From an uncultured Clostridia bacterium (lineage in GTDB: Bacteria > Bacillota > Clostridia > Christensenellales > Borkfalkiaceae), in contig CAJGDO010000012.1 of NCBI GenBank assembly GCA_904502225.1, positions 1 through 35,738 on the forward strand: a stretch of DNA of 35,738 nt. The letters run 5' to 3'. The notes under the pieces are model-generated. The model ran no database searches, was not told where the DNA came from, and was given only the letters and a program-made list of their open reading frames with translations. A program made the position numbers and the translations under genes. Shown here piece after piece: positions 1-8,917 of this stretch. Positions within the stretch are counted from its first letter, which is position 1. Every line of letters begins with the position of its first letter.

Positions 1-18
1 CAACTGAGCTACACCCGC
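1..18 (-). tRNA. tRNA, partial (5' end only), isotype not determinable
   Basis: The reverse complement reads GCGGGTGTAGCTCAGTTG, a standard tRNA 5' acceptor strand followed by the start of the D-arm. The anticodon and 3' half lie outside the window, so the isotype cannot be read. It is the third and most promoter-distal gene of a minus-strand tRNA cluster and sits 5 bp beyond the CCA of tRNA-Arg. Confidence 0.85.
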
Positions 19-23
19 CATTA

Positions 24-100
24 TGGTGCGCCTGAAGGGATTCGAACCCCTGACCCTCGGCTTAGAAGGCCGATGCTCTATCCAACTGAGCTACAGGTGC
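24..100 (-). tRNA. tRNA-Arg (anticodon TCT)
   Basis: On the minus strand this folds as a 77-nt cloverleaf. The acceptor strand is GCACCTG, the anticodon loop is CTTCTAA (anticodon TCT), the T-arm contains GGTTCGAATCC, and CCA is encoded. The third acceptor pair appears to be an A-C mismatch. It is co-transcribed with tRNA-Gly upstream and the truncated tRNA downstream. Confidence 0.95.
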
Positions 101-126
101 ATAACTAAAGCCCTTGATTTTTTGTT

Positions 127-200
<74 letters not shown>

Positions 201-229
201 AACCCTTTTTCTACAAACAATGCCTATGA

Positions 230-258
230 ATTATAACAAAATGTGCTTTTATTGTCAA
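230..258 (-). promoter_or_regulatory. sigma-A promoter of the tRNA cluster
   Basis: On the minus strand a perfect TTGACA (258-253) and a perfect TATAAT (235-230) are separated by 17 bp. Transcription would start near 223 and run into tRNA-Gly, as expected for a stable-RNA operon. Confidence 0.85.
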
Positions 259-347
259 CTGTTTGCAAATTGTTTTTTAAAAAATTTATCGAAAAAAATT
301 TTATGCTTAAAATTAGCAAAATATAAGGATAACAAAAACGAAAATCT

Positions 348-376
348 TTGACATAAAATTTAAATATTTGTATAAT
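348..376 (+). promoter_or_regulatory. sigma-A promoter of the phosphohexomutase gene
   Basis: TTGACA at 348-353 and TATAAT at 371-376 with a 17-bp spacer, about 45 bp before the gene and its GGGGGAG ribosome site. Both hexamers are perfect consensus. Confidence 0.85.
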
Positions 377-427
377 TGTATTATTAGAATATAAGAATAA
401 TAATGTTTACTTGTTTGGGGGAGCGTT

Positions 428-2137
428 ATGTATAAAGCCTTATACAATTCTTGGCTTAATAGTGGAAAACTAAACGAAAAAGAGATAAAAGAGTTAAAAT
501 CTATTGCCGAAAATGAAAAGGAAATAGAATATAGGTTTGGCAAAGAGTTAGAGTTCGGCACGGCGGGAATGCGTGGCATTATTGGGCTTGGAACTAACAT
601 GATGAACGTTCACGTTGTTAAAAAAGCAACGCAAGGTCTTGCTGAATACATAAAGACTTTGGGTAAAGACGCTATTAAAAGTGGCGTTGTTATTTCATAC
701 GACACAAGGCGTTGCTCTTATGATTTTGCTTATGCAACGGCGTTGGTGCTTGTTTCTAACGGCATTACCGCACATTTGTTTAGAGAAGTGCACCCTGTTC
801 CAATGCTCTCTTTTGCGGTTAGGGAGATGAAGGCTGTTGCAGGCGTTATGATAACGGCAAGCCATAACCCAAAAGAATATAACGGCTATAAAGTTTATGG
901 CAGTGACGGTGCACAAATGTCAGTTGAAAGCACCAAAGAAGTGGTTAAGTTTATCGACCAAATTGGCGATGCTTTAAGCGATAAAATTTTGTGTGATGAA
1001 AGTAAAACAAAACTTATCAAAGTCGTAAGCAAAAAGATAGATAAAAAATATTATAAAACCATAAAAAAACTTTGCTTATCAAAGCAAGCGGTTAAAAAAA
1101 TAGGCAAAAACATTAAGTTGGTTTATACGCCTGTTCACGGAAGTGGCTATATTCCTGTCACAACCATCTTAAAAAAACTTGGAATTTTGGCGACCCTTGT
1201 ACCAGAACAAACTGTTAAAGACACAGAGTTTAGCACGGTAAAGGTGCCTAACCCAGAAGTAAAAGAAACGCTTGCTTTGGGCATAAAACTTGCCGACTTT
1301 AAGGGGGCAGACGTGGTGTTTGGCACTGACCCTGACTGTGATAGGCTTGGCGTTGCAGTAAGAAACGATAAGGGCGAATTCGTTGCCCTTTCAGGCAACC
1401 AAACGGGCGTGTTGCTTTTAGATTACGTGCTTAAAAGGTTAAGTGAAAGTAAAAACATAACCAAAAAAGGCTTTGTTGTTAAGAGTTTTGTTTCCACTTC
1501 GCTTGCAAAACTTATTGCAGACGATTATGGCGTTGAACTTATTGAAACGCCTGTTGGCTTTAAGTTTATAGGCGAAAAAATCAAACAACTTGACGATACG
1601 GGCAAAAGAGAATTTATCTTTGGCTTTGAAGAAAGTTGTGGGTATTTGCGTGGAACGCATTGTAGGGATAAGGATGCAGTCGTTGCAAGCATGCTCTTTG
1701 CCGAAATGATTTGCTATTATAATTATATGGGTGTGGGCATTTATCAAAGGCTTATGGAAATTTACGATAAGTATGGTTTTGTGTTCGACACCAACGTTAG
1801 CACGGCTTATAGCGGGCTTAACGCTATGAAAGAAATGAACGCCGTTGTTGACAAAATGAAAGAGATTAAGATAGACAGTTTAGGTGGCGTAAAAGTTTTA
1901 GCGACGAGGGACTATTCAAAAGCACAAAAAACGCTTGCTGACGGCAGTGTGGAAAAGATTGAGTCGCCACCAACCAATGCCGTTTATTATGAACTTGAGA
2001 GCGGGGGGTTTGTTTGTGTTAGACCAAGTGGCACCGAGCCAAAACTAAAAGTTTATTATTCGCTTAAAGAAAAAGATATGGAAAGTGCAACTAACCTTTT
2101 TGAAAAAGTTAAAAGTGACTTTGAAAAATATTTATAA
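428..2137 (+). CDS. phospho-sugar mutase (phosphoglucomutase/phosphomannomutase family)
   Basis: This is an alpha-D-phosphohexomutase that interconverts hexose 1- and 6-phosphates, most likely glucose-phosphate feeding sugar-nucleotide synthesis. All four family loops are visible. The phosphoserine loop is TASHNP (residues 143-148, Ser145). The metal-binding loop is DPDCDR (301-306). The sugar-binding loop is GFEESCGYL (399-407). The phosphate-binding loop is RPSGTEPK (532-539). The 569-aa length matches the PgcA-like branch of Firmicutes rather than the shorter GlmM branch. The start is set by GGGGGAG at 417-422. The gene is monocistronic between its promoter and a hairpin terminator. Substrate preference (glucose versus mannose) cannot be read from sequence. 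Confidence 0.93.
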   Translation: MYKALYNSWLNSGKLNEKEIKELKSIAENEKEIEYRFGKELEFGTAGMRGIIGLGTNMMNVHVVKKATQGLAEYIKTLGKDAIKSGVVISYDTRRCSYDFAYATALVLVSNGITAHLFREVHPVPMLSFAVREMKAVAGVMITASHNPKEYNGYKVYGSDGAQMSVESTKEVVKFIDQIGDALSDKILCDESKTKLIKVVSKKIDKKYYKTIKKLCLSKQAVKKIGKNIKLVYTPVHGSGYIPVTTILKKLGILATLVPEQTVKDTEFSTVKVPNPEVKETLALGIKLADFKGADVVFGTDPDCDRLGVAVRNDKGEFVALSGNQTGVLLLDYVLKRLSESKNITKKGFVVKSFVSTSLAKLIADDYGVELIETPVGFKFIGEKIKQLDDTGKREFIFGFEESCGYLRGTHCRDKDAVVASMLFAEMICYYNYMGVGIYQRLMEIYDKYGFVFDTNVSTAYSGLNAMKEMNAVVDKMKEIKIDSLGGVKVLATRDYSKAQKTLADGSVEKIESPPTNAVYYELESGGFVCVRPSGTEPKLKVYYSLKEKDMESATNLFEKVKSDFEKYL

Positions 2138-2150
2138 AGAAGATAAAAAG

Positions 2151-2180
2151 AAAAATGACCGAAACTTTCGGTCATTTTTT
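2151..2180. terminator. bidirectional intrinsic terminator
   Basis: Thirteen-bp stem AAAAATGACCGAA / TTCGGTCATTTTT with a 3-nt loop, A-rich on the left and U-rich on the right, between two convergent genes. It can serve both strands. Confidence 0.85.
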
Positions 2181-2196
2181 CGTTTGTCATTAACAT

Positions 2197-3351
2197 CTAT
2201 TGTTTTATATCGTTATTTTCATCTTCTTGTGTTTGAATATGAAAAAGTTTAAACACGAAAGATGTAAACTCTCCAAAAGCATGTGCAATTTTTTCTGAAA
2301 GTTTTTTAATTTTTAACAACTTGAATATTTGTGTTCTTATAAAATCAAGGAACAAGCAAACTGTCATAATGCAAAGGCTAACGCCTATAACTAACAACAA
2401 GCCTAATAAAATAGGTTGCTCAATTATCCAAACAAAACTATTTTTCATAAGTGCAAATACAATGGGATTACAATGGATTAAATACACGCCAAAAGATAAT
2501 GGTGCGACAAATCCAATTGTTTTAGCAACTTTTTTGTTAAAGTTGAGTTTAGAAAAAGCCAAAACTAAAAATATAGAAGACATGGCTATAGTTGGTGAAG
2601 TATAAGAAACTAAAACGTTGAGAAAAACAGGACGTCTTAAGATTTTATTTGTTAACAGACCAATTACTATTCTGCTTGCTATGGTTATGGCAATTAAAAT
2701 AAAAAAAAGCGAAAGGCAACGCAAAAAAGAATAGTTTTTAAAAGGCTTATACTTTGATATATATGCACCAACCAAATATAAAATTGCAAGCCATAATACC
2801 GAATAACCATTATTTAAATTTGAAACGCTCGTATATAGTTGAGTCCAACAACAAAAAATGATAAAGCAAAAATATGCAGTTGATTTTAATACTGATTTTG
2901 GCACAATGTCAATAATTGTGTCTAAAATCGGCATAAAAAAGAACAAGCAAAAATATGCAGAAAAATACCAATAACCTTTTATAGAAGGGAAGAAATTGAA
3001 GAAAACGTTTGATATAGAAATAGGCGTGTTATTTTTAAGCAAAAATATCAAATCTATTCCAGCAATAATCACTGCAAAAAACAAAACTTGAAAACATAAG
3101 TTTATTATGCTTGAACCTTTGTGCTTTGACTTATAACCAACTAATCCAGAAATTATCGCATAAATATTTACAGCACCATAACACAAAATTTCTAATGCCC
3201 AAAACACTTCGCCTTCAAAAGTCAAATTGCTTACGTTGCCTAAAATTCCGCCTTGACCTAAGACGTGCAAAATAACCACCATAAGCATTGAAATTATTCT
3301 TAATAAATCAATACCATAATTGCGTTCTTTTTTAACAATTTTTTCTTCCAT
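2197..3351 (-). CDS. acyltransferase family 3 membrane protein
   Basis: A polytopic membrane protein of 384 aa with about ten hydrophobic segments. The N-terminal YGIDLLRIISMLMVVILHV is the acyltransferase-3 signature with the membrane-embedded catalytic His. Members of this family O-acetylate or succinylate surface polysaccharides, lipids or peptidoglycan at the membrane; the acceptor cannot be told here. GAGGG lies 6 nt before the ATG. It begins 22 bp after rsmE on the same strand and is probably co-transcribed with it, although the functions are unrelated. The C-terminal tail of about 50 residues is cytosolic and charged. Confidence 0.85.
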   Translation of the reverse strand: MEEKIVKKERNYGIDLLRIISMLMVVILHVLGQGGILGNVSNLTFEGEVFWALEILCYGAVNIYAIISGLVGYKSKHKGSSIINLCFQVLFFAVIIAGIDLIFLLKNNTPISISNVFFNFFPSIKGYWYFSAYFCLFFFMPILDTIIDIVPKSVLKSTAYFCFIIFCCWTQLYTSVSNLNNGYSVLWLAILYLVGAYISKYKPFKNYSFLRCLSLFFILIAITIASRIVIGLLTNKILRRPVFLNVLVSYTSPTIAMSSIFLVLAFSKLNFNKKVAKTIGFVAPLSFGVYLIHCNPIVFALMKNSFVWIIEQPILLGLLLVIGVSLCIMTVCLFLDFIRTQIFKLLKIKKLSEKIAHAFGEFTSFVFKLFHIQTQEDENNDIKQ

Positions 3352-3373
3352 ACTTTTCCCTCGTATAATTATT

Positions 3374-4114
3374 TTATTCTAAATTCATTTCGGCGTGGAG
3401 CATAAGCATTGAAAGGGCAGTGATTGATGCCGTTTCAGTCCTTAAAATTCGTTTTCCCAACGAGATTGAAGTGCCAACAGTTTTTGCAAGTGCAATTTCG
3501 TTATCACTAAACCCGCCTTCTGGTCCTATTAAAACGCCAACCTTAAAACCCTTTTTAATTTTTGCAAGTGCGTCGATTGTGCTTTTAATTCCTTGCTCGT
3601 TTTCATAAGGTATTAAAAGCAGGTCAAGTTCACTTGCTTTTTCAAGCGACTGCTTAAAGGAAAGGGGGGCAGAAACGGTTGGAATAAAAGCACGCTTGCA
3701 TTGTTTTGCGGCACTTTCAGCAATGGCATTAAACCTTTCTGTTTTTGACTTAACTTTATTAGGCTCAATTTTAACAACCGAGCGTTCCATTTGAACGGGG
3801 ATAATTTCTTTAACGCCAAGTTCAACTGCTTTTTGAATTATAAGTTCAAGTTTATCGCTTTTTGGAAGCCCTTGGAATAAATAAATATCAATATTAAGTG
3901 AAGTGTCTAAATAGTCCTTTTCGATAATATCTGCAATCAAATAATCGGAAAAAATCTTTTTAATTTGGCAAAGACAATTTTTATTATCAACGCTGATTAA
4001 AAAGTTATCCTTTTCTTTCATACGGACAACGTTAATAGCGTGGAAAAAATCGTTTCCGTCAACTTTAACTGTATTTTCGCTTAAATTTTCACTTTTAACA
4101 AAAAAATTATGCAT
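3374..4114 (-). CDS. rsmE: 16S rRNA (uracil-1498-N3)-methyltransferase RsmE
   Basis: A SPOUT-class (trefoil-knot) SAM-dependent methyltransferase that N3-methylates U1498 in the decoding region of 16S rRNA. The 246 aa match the family. An N-terminal PUA-like region precedes the knot, which carries IGPEGGF (196-202) and LGKRILRTETA (219-229), both diagnostic. An AGGTG ribosome site lies just before the ATG. It has its own promoter upstream, and the acyltransferase gene follows 22 bp later. Confidence 0.95.
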   Translation of the reverse strand: MHNFFVKSENLSENTVKVDGNDFFHAINVVRMKEKDNFLISVDNKNCLCQIKKIFSDYLIADIIEKDYLDTSLNIDIYLFQGLPKSDKLELIIQKAVELGVKEIIPVQMERSVVKIEPNKVKSKTERFNAIAESAAKQCKRAFIPTVSAPLSFKQSLEKASELDLLLIPYENEQGIKSTIDALAKIKKGFKVGVLIGPEGGFSDNEIALAKTVGTSISLGKRILRTETASITALSMLMLHAEMNLE

Positions 4115-4130
4115 AATTCACCTACAAAAA

Positions 4131-4159
4131 ATTGTATCAAAAAATTTCAATTAAAGCAA
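4131..4159 (-). promoter_or_regulatory. putative sigma-A promoter of rsmE
   Basis: Minus-strand TTGCTT (4159-4154) and TACAAT (4136-4131) separated by 17 bp, shortly upstream of the rsmE ribosome site. The hexamers are imperfect. Confidence 0.5.
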
Positions 4160-4214
4160 GTGAAAATTTCCAAATAATTTATACAAATAAATTATTGTCT
4201 GAACATCAATTTCA

Positions 4215-4243
4215 TTGACTTAATAAAATCAAAGGAATATAAT
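4215..4243 (+). promoter_or_regulatory. sigma-A promoter of the MFS transporter gene
   Basis: TTGACT at 4215-4220 and TATAAT at 4238-4243, spacer 17 bp. It supports the ATG at 4276 as the start, because a start further upstream would leave almost no leader. Confidence 0.75.
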
Positions 4244-4275
4244 AGCATTATGTCGTGTGTATAAAGGAGCAAAAA

Positions 4276-5571
4276 ATGCTAGGAAAAAAGAAGTTTGATT
4301 ATTCTTGGGTGATTATAGGCGTCAGTGCATTTATGATTTTTATTGTGCTTGGCTTATGCAGTTCAACCAAGGGAATTTTCTTAAAGGCAATAACGAGTTA
4401 TAACGACCTTGACCAAGGGCCTTTTGCCTTTTCAAATACTTTTAGGTATATTACAACGTCCATTGTAAATATCTTTTTTGGCACGTTAGTTTTAAAACTT
4501 GGCGTAAAAAAACTTATAGCCTTTGGCTTTTTGTCATTGGTAATCTCAATGCTTTTGTTCGCTTTTTCATCAGAACTATGGGGCTTTTATTTAGCGGGCG
4601 TCTTTTTAGGGTTAGGGCTTGCTTGGACAACCACAACCATGGTTGGTTATATTATCAACAAATGGGTTAAGAAAAACCGTGGAACGGTTATGGGCTTTAT
4701 TCTTGCCACAAATGGAATAGGTGCATCTATTGCAACAAACATTTATATGCCGATAATCAACGCAAGCGTCACAGGTTATAAAACGGCTTACCTTATAATT
4801 GCAGTCTTGGTTGCGGTTGCTGGCGTTGTTGCAGTAATTTTTATTAAAGACAGAAAATTAGAAGACGGCGAAAAAATGTCAACAAAAAAACAAAAGGGTG
4901 ACGATTGGGTTGGTATCGACTCTAAAACGGCGTTTAGAAAACCTTACTTTTATTTGACAATGGTTTGCGTTTTTGTGACCGGTTTGGTTTTACAAAGCGT
5001 GACGGGTGTTTTTAATCACCATATGGAAGTGTCTAATATCGATAAAGGCACAATGCAATTGGTGACCACCGTTTATACGTTTATCTTAACCTTTACCAAA
5101 TTTTTAACAGGCTTTATGTACGATAGGTTGGGTTTAAGAAAGACAATGACCATAAATTATACTTGTTCGGTTGTTTCAATGTTGATGATGGCATTGATTA
5201 ACCCAACACCTACGGGAATTGTGTTCTGCTTTGTATATGCAGTTGCAGTTGACATAGCGTTGCCACTTGAAACCATAATGCTACCTATCTTTGCGGGCGA
5301 TTTGTTCGGCAGAAAAGATTATGCAAAAATGCTTGGCATTTGCGTTTCAGTAAATACCGCGGGCTATGCGGTTGGTTCGCCAATTATGGGATTTGTTTTT
5401 GACGCTGTTGGCTCATACGTTCCAGCATTTTACGTCAGTGCAGGTTTAATGCTTGCAACAGTTATCATAATGCACTCTGTTGTAAGCAGTGCTAACAAGG
5501 AAAAGAAAAGGATAGAGTTAGAATTGGCAAATAGCCAAAAGACAACAGAACAAGTTGCTGTAAATCAATAA
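4276..5571 (+). CDS. MFS transporter (oxalate/formate-antiporter-like)
   Basis: A major facilitator of 431 aa with twelve predicted membrane segments in two halves, separated by a charged cytosolic loop near residues 190-210 (KDRKLEDGEKMSTKKQKGDD). Overall character (DYSWVIIG start, NKWVKKNRGTVMGF, a second-half loop YDRLGLRKT) resembles the OFA/monocarboxylate branch, which exchanges small organic acids. The substrate is not determinable. An in-frame GTG at 4255 exists, but AAGGAG at 4264-4269 fixes the ATG at 4276. It is monocistronic, with its own promoter and terminator. The C-terminus is a short soluble tail. Confidence 0.85.
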   Translation: MLGKKKFDYSWVIIGVSAFMIFIVLGLCSSTKGIFLKAITSYNDLDQGPFAFSNTFRYITTSIVNIFFGTLVLKLGVKKLIAFGFLSLVISMLLFAFSSELWGFYLAGVFLGLGLAWTTTTMVGYIINKWVKKNRGTVMGFILATNGIGASIATNIYMPIINASVTGYKTAYLIIAVLVAVAGVVAVIFIKDRKLEDGEKMSTKKQKGDDWVGIDSKTAFRKPYFYLTMVCVFVTGLVLQSVTGVFNHHMEVSNIDKGTMQLVTTVYTFILTFTKFLTGFMYDRLGLRKTMTINYTCSVVSMLMMALINPTPTGIVFCFVYAVAVDIALPLETIMLPIFAGDLFGRKDYAKMLGICVSVNTAGYAVGSPIMGFVFDAVGSYVPAFYVSAGLMLATVIIMHSVVSSANKEKKRIELELANSQKTTEQVAVNQ

Positions 5572-5593
5572 TTTGATTATAAACAAAAAAATA

Positions 5594-5630
5594 AAGGCTG
5601 TTTATCAAGTTTGGTAAACAGTCTTTTTTA
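5594..5630 (+). terminator. intrinsic terminator of the MFS gene
   Basis: Eleven-bp stem AAGGCTGTTTA / TAAACAGTCTT (one G-U) followed by a run of T. It lies between two convergent genes and may act in both directions. Confidence 0.8.
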
Positions 5631-5637
5631 TTTAATT

Positions 5638-6864
5638 TTAGATAACCCACTCGCCGTCATTAAAAATCTCAACGCTAGTGCCGTCTTTTTTAACGCCGAT
5701 AACGTTAAGGTCAGTAGTTCCAATCATAAAATCTTCGTGTTCACTTGAGTCGTTTGCACCCAACTTTTCAAGTTCTTTTAAGGTTAGATTTGCACCGTTT
5801 TTGATAGTGGTAGGGTAGGCTTTACCTATTGCCAAGTGGCAACTTGCATTTTCATCAAACAAGGTGTTAAAAAACAAAACCTTGCTCTTTGCAATAGGCG
5901 AGTTTTTGCCGATAAGTGCCACTTCGCCAAGGCGTTTAGTTCCCTTATCGGTGTTTATAAGTTGCTTTAATGCCTCATACCCTTTTTGAGCGGAAAAATC
6001 AACAATTTTTCCATTTTTGAAAGTGATAGAAAACTCATCAATCACTTGTCCGTTAGAGCATAGTGGCATCGCACTTTTTAAAACGCCGTCAACACGCTCT
6101 CTATGTGGTGCGGTAAACACTTCTTCGGTTGGCATATTTGCCATAAACATCGTTCCGTCTTGTGCTTTTTCTAACGCACATTGCCAAATGTGGTTTTCAG
6201 CAAGCCCAACTTTTAGGGAAGTGCCTTTGTTATTAGAAAAATGCAAATATTCAAAGTCCATATCGTTTAAGAATTTTGCTCTGCTGTTTAACTTGTCAAT
6301 ATGCTTGTTCCAAGCATCGATTGGGTCCTTTTCATTAATTCGCATACAAAGTTCAATTTGCTCTGACAAGGCTTTCATTGGGTTTTTCTCAAGTGGGAAA
6401 ACCTTTTTTGCCCATTTATTTGTCGGCACTGAAACAACGCACCAACGAATAGCGTTTGCCATCATGTTGTCCGAAAACTTTTTTAACGCTTTTGCCTTTG
6501 CTTTGCTTACGGCAAAAAGTTTTTCAGACGGAATATTCTTAAACGCCTCTGGGTCGTCTGCTGAAACGGCAACGTAGCAAAACCCTTTTTTCACCAAGTC
6601 GTTTTTGCTATCCACAAGCCATTTTGGTATATCGGTTAAAGCGTTGATATCAGCGTATTTATACGAAAGTTTTTCAATCTCTTCATTTTGCCAACGCACT
6701 CTTACTATGCTTGCACCCGCTTTATAGCCAGCCTTGGTTAATGCAACGGCAAAATTGCTTTTTTCAACAGGGCAAGAAATTTCTAATCCTTGACCTTTTT
6801 GAAGATTGACGCCTATTTTTATTATCAAGTCTGAATATTGCTCTAATGCTTTTCCTTTTAACAT
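5638..6864 (-). CDS. M29-family metallo-aminopeptidase (AmpS-like)
   Basis: A cytosolic dinuclear-metal aminopeptidase of the thermophilic M29 family, releasing N-terminal residues from peptides. Diagnostic stretches are PTEEVFTAPHRERVDG (about residues 245-260, supplying a Glu ligand), a CHLAIGKAYP segment and SEHEDFMIGTTDLNVIG near the C-terminus (further His and Asp ligands). I start it at the ATG 6864 (408 aa) because AGGTG at 6875-6871 is correctly spaced for that codon. A GTG three codons upstream would overlap that site. It has its own consensus promoter and nothing downstream on the same strand. Confidence 0.9.
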   Translation of the reverse strand: MLKGKALEQYSDLIIKIGVNLQKGQGLEISCPVEKSNFAVALTKAGYKAGASIVRVRWQNEEIEKLSYKYADINALTDIPKWLVDSKNDLVKKGFCYVAVSADDPEAFKNIPSEKLFAVSKAKAKALKKFSDNMMANAIRWCVVSVPTNKWAKKVFPLEKNPMKALSEQIELCMRINEKDPIDAWNKHIDKLNSRAKFLNDMDFEYLHFSNNKGTSLKVGLAENHIWQCALEKAQDGTMFMANMPTEEVFTAPHRERVDGVLKSAMPLCSNGQVIDEFSITFKNGKIVDFSAQKGYEALKQLINTDKGTKRLGEVALIGKNSPIAKSKVLFFNTLFDENASCHLAIGKAYPTTIKNGANLTLKELEKLGANDSSEHEDFMIGTTDLNVIGVKKDGTSVEIFNDGEWVI

Positions 6865-6890
6865 AACCAACACCTAAAATGTTTTTTATT

Positions 6891-6919
6891 ATTTTAACTA
6901 ACCGATAAAATTATGTCAA
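6891..6919 (-). promoter_or_regulatory. sigma-A promoter of the M29 aminopeptidase gene
   Basis: Minus-strand TTGACA (6919-6914) and TAAAAT (6896-6891), spacer 17 bp. Confidence 0.75.
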
Positions 6920-7030
6920 GCATAATGTAAGCAAAAAGTCTTTATAATGCTTTATGCTTTATTTAATCAACAAAAATTTACAAAATTGCTTAAAAAAAGC
7001 CTTTAATTAAGTTTAAATTTTTGATATGCA

Positions 7031-7059
7031 TTGACAATTAATTATATTTGTAATATAAT
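7031..7059 (+). promoter_or_regulatory. sigma-A promoter of dxs
   Basis: Perfect TTGACA (7031-7036) and TATAAT (7054-7059) with a 17-bp spacer. The open frame can be extended back to the TTG of this -35 box, so the promoter itself shows that the real start is downstream at 7094. Confidence 0.85.
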
Positions 7060-7093
7060 TTATTTTGATATATTATATAGACCGTGGGGAATA

Positions 7094-8917
7094 ATGGGCA
7101 TTTTAGAGAAAATAGAAAGTCCTTTAGACATAAAAGGATTGAATATAGATGAACTTAATAGTCTTTCAAAAGAGTTAAGGGAAAAGATAATTGAAACTGT
7201 TAAAAACAACGGCGGGCATTTATCTTCAAACCTTGGCGTTGTTGATTTGACGGTTGCCCTTTATAAAGAATTTGATTTTTCTTCTGATAAACTTATTTTT
7301 GACGTTGGGCATCAATGCTATGCCCACAAAATTTTGTCGGATAGAAAAAATAATTTTTCTTCTTTAAGGCTAGACGGCGGAATTTCGGGCTTTCCTAACG
7401 TTGAAGAAAGTGGTTATGATGCTTTTTGCGTTGGACATGCAGGGACTTCTATTTCGGCAGGGTTAGGATACTGCACGGCAAGAGATAAACTAAATCAAGA
7501 CTACACGGTTGTTTGCGTGGTGGGCGATGGGTCGCTTGCCAACGGCTTGAATTTAGAGGCTTTGTTCTCTTCGCACGTTAAGCCAAAAAACTTTATCGTT
7601 ATTGTCAATGATAACGGAATGTCAATTTCCAAAAACACGGGTGGCTTTTACAAATTAATTTCTAAAAGCACAACAAAGCGTGGGTATTTGGGCAGTAAGA
7701 AAGTTTTAAGAAAAATATTCGGCTCGTCTTTTATTACAAAGGCACTTGCATCGTTTAGAGATTTTGTTAAGCGAGTTTTCAGTAAGAACAATTACTTTGA
7801 GCAGTGCGGATTTAAATACGTTGGTGCTTTCGATGGCAACGACATCAAAGAATTAACCACTATTTTACAGCAAGTTAAAGATGTTGCTAAAAACAAGGCG
7901 GTTGTCCTTCACGTTAAAACCAAAAAAGGAATGGGATATGTCGAGGCTGAAAATCAGCCTGATAAGTACCACGGCGTTGGCAAAGATTTGATTTGCGATA
8001 ACGGAACTTTTGCAAATGCACTCGGTCAAAAACTTAACAGCCTTATTGAAAAGGATAGTTCAATAGTTGCCATCACGGCAGGTATGAAAGATGGCACGGG
8101 GCTTGTCGCAGTTGAAAAAGAACACCCAGATAATTTTATAGACGTTGGTATTGCAGAAGAATATGCCGTCACTTTGGCTTCGGGTATGGCTATTGCGGGG
8201 CTTAAACCTGTGGTTGCTATATATTCGACCTTTTTGCAAAGGGCTTATGACCAAATTTTGCACGACGTCTGTTTGCAAAATTTACCCGTTGTTTTTTGTT
8301 TGGATAGGGCAGGACTTGTTGGGCAGGACGGTAAAACGCACCAAGGTGTGTTTGACATAAGTTATCTTTCACATATGCCTAATATGAAAATTTTTGCACC
8401 TAATACCGACGTTGAATTTTGCGACCTTTTAGATTATGCGTTTAAGTTGAATTGTCCTGTTGCTATAAGGTATCCTAAAAATTCATCTTTACAAATACAA
8501 AACGTTTGCTTTGAGCAAAGTTTATGGACGCAAATAGTTAAGGGTGAAAAATTGAACATTCTTGCAGTAGGGCCAAATATGTTATCGCTTGCTATCTCTT
8601 GTGCTGAACAGTTTGATGGCGTTGGTGTTATTTCGGTTAGAAGTATTAAGCCGTTAGATGAAACGGTTTTAATGCAAATAAAAGATAAACCTATCATTGT
8701 GCTTGAAGAAAATAGTGCTATCGGTGGGGTGAACACGCTTATCTCTCAATTTTATGCAAAAAACCATATTGGCGTGGATTTGAGTGCTTTAGGTGTTGAA
8801 GATAAATTTGTTGAGCACGGCTCAATTGAAAATCAGTTAAAAGAAACTTGTTTGGATAAACAAGCGTTAATTAAGGAAATATCTTATCATATTAACAAAA
8901 TAGGTGGAGAAAAATGA
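7094..8917 (+). CDS. dxs: 1-deoxy-D-xylulose-5-phosphate synthase
   Basis: A thiamine-diphosphate enzyme that condenses pyruvate and glyceraldehyde 3-phosphate in the first step of the MEP isoprenoid pathway, which supplies undecaprenyl phosphate. Visible features are GGHLSSNLG (40-48), GHQCYAHK (72-79), the TPP/metal motif GDGSLANGLN (144-153) with NDNGMSISK (172-180), a transketolase-type central domain (GLVGQDGKTHQGVFD) and a C-terminal transketolase domain. The TPP motif is slightly divergent from the common GDGALTGG. Length is 607 aa against the usual 620 or so. The start ATG 7094 follows TGGGGA and the promoter at 7031-7059. The stop overlaps the next start (ATGA), so the two genes are translationally coupled. 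Confidence 0.95.
   Translation: MGILEKIESPLDIKGLNIDELNSLSKELREKIIETVKNNGGHLSSNLGVVDLTVALYKEFDFSSDKLIFDVGHQCYAHKILSDRKNNFSSLRLDGGISGFPNVEESGYDAFCVGHAGTSISAGLGYCTARDKLNQDYTVVCVVGDGSLANGLNLEALFSSHVKPKNFIVIVNDNGMSISKNTGGFYKLISKSTTKRGYLGSKKVLRKIFGSSFITKALASFRDFVKRVFSKNNYFEQCGFKYVGAFDGNDIKELTTILQQVKDVAKNKAVVLHVKTKKGMGYVEAENQPDKYHGVGKDLICDNGTFANALGQKLNSLIEKDSSIVAITAGMKDGTGLVAVEKEHPDNFIDVGIAEEYAVTLASGMAIAGLKPVVAIYSTFLQRAYDQILHDVCLQNLPVVFCLDRAGLVGQDGKTHQGVFDISYLSHMPNMKIFAPNTDVEFCDLLDYAFKLNCPVAIRYPKNSSLQIQNVCFEQSLWTQIVKGEKLNILAVGPNMLSLAISCAEQFDGVGVISVRSIKPLDETVLMQIKDKPIIVLEENSAIGGVNTLISQFYAKNHIGVDLSALGVEDKFVEHGSIENQLKETCLDKQALIKEISYHINKIGGEK

Noticed and set aside
7031..7093. N-terminal extension of dxs
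   Set aside because: It would begin on the promoter's -35 box, so it cannot be transcribed from that promoter; ATG 7094 has a ribosome site.
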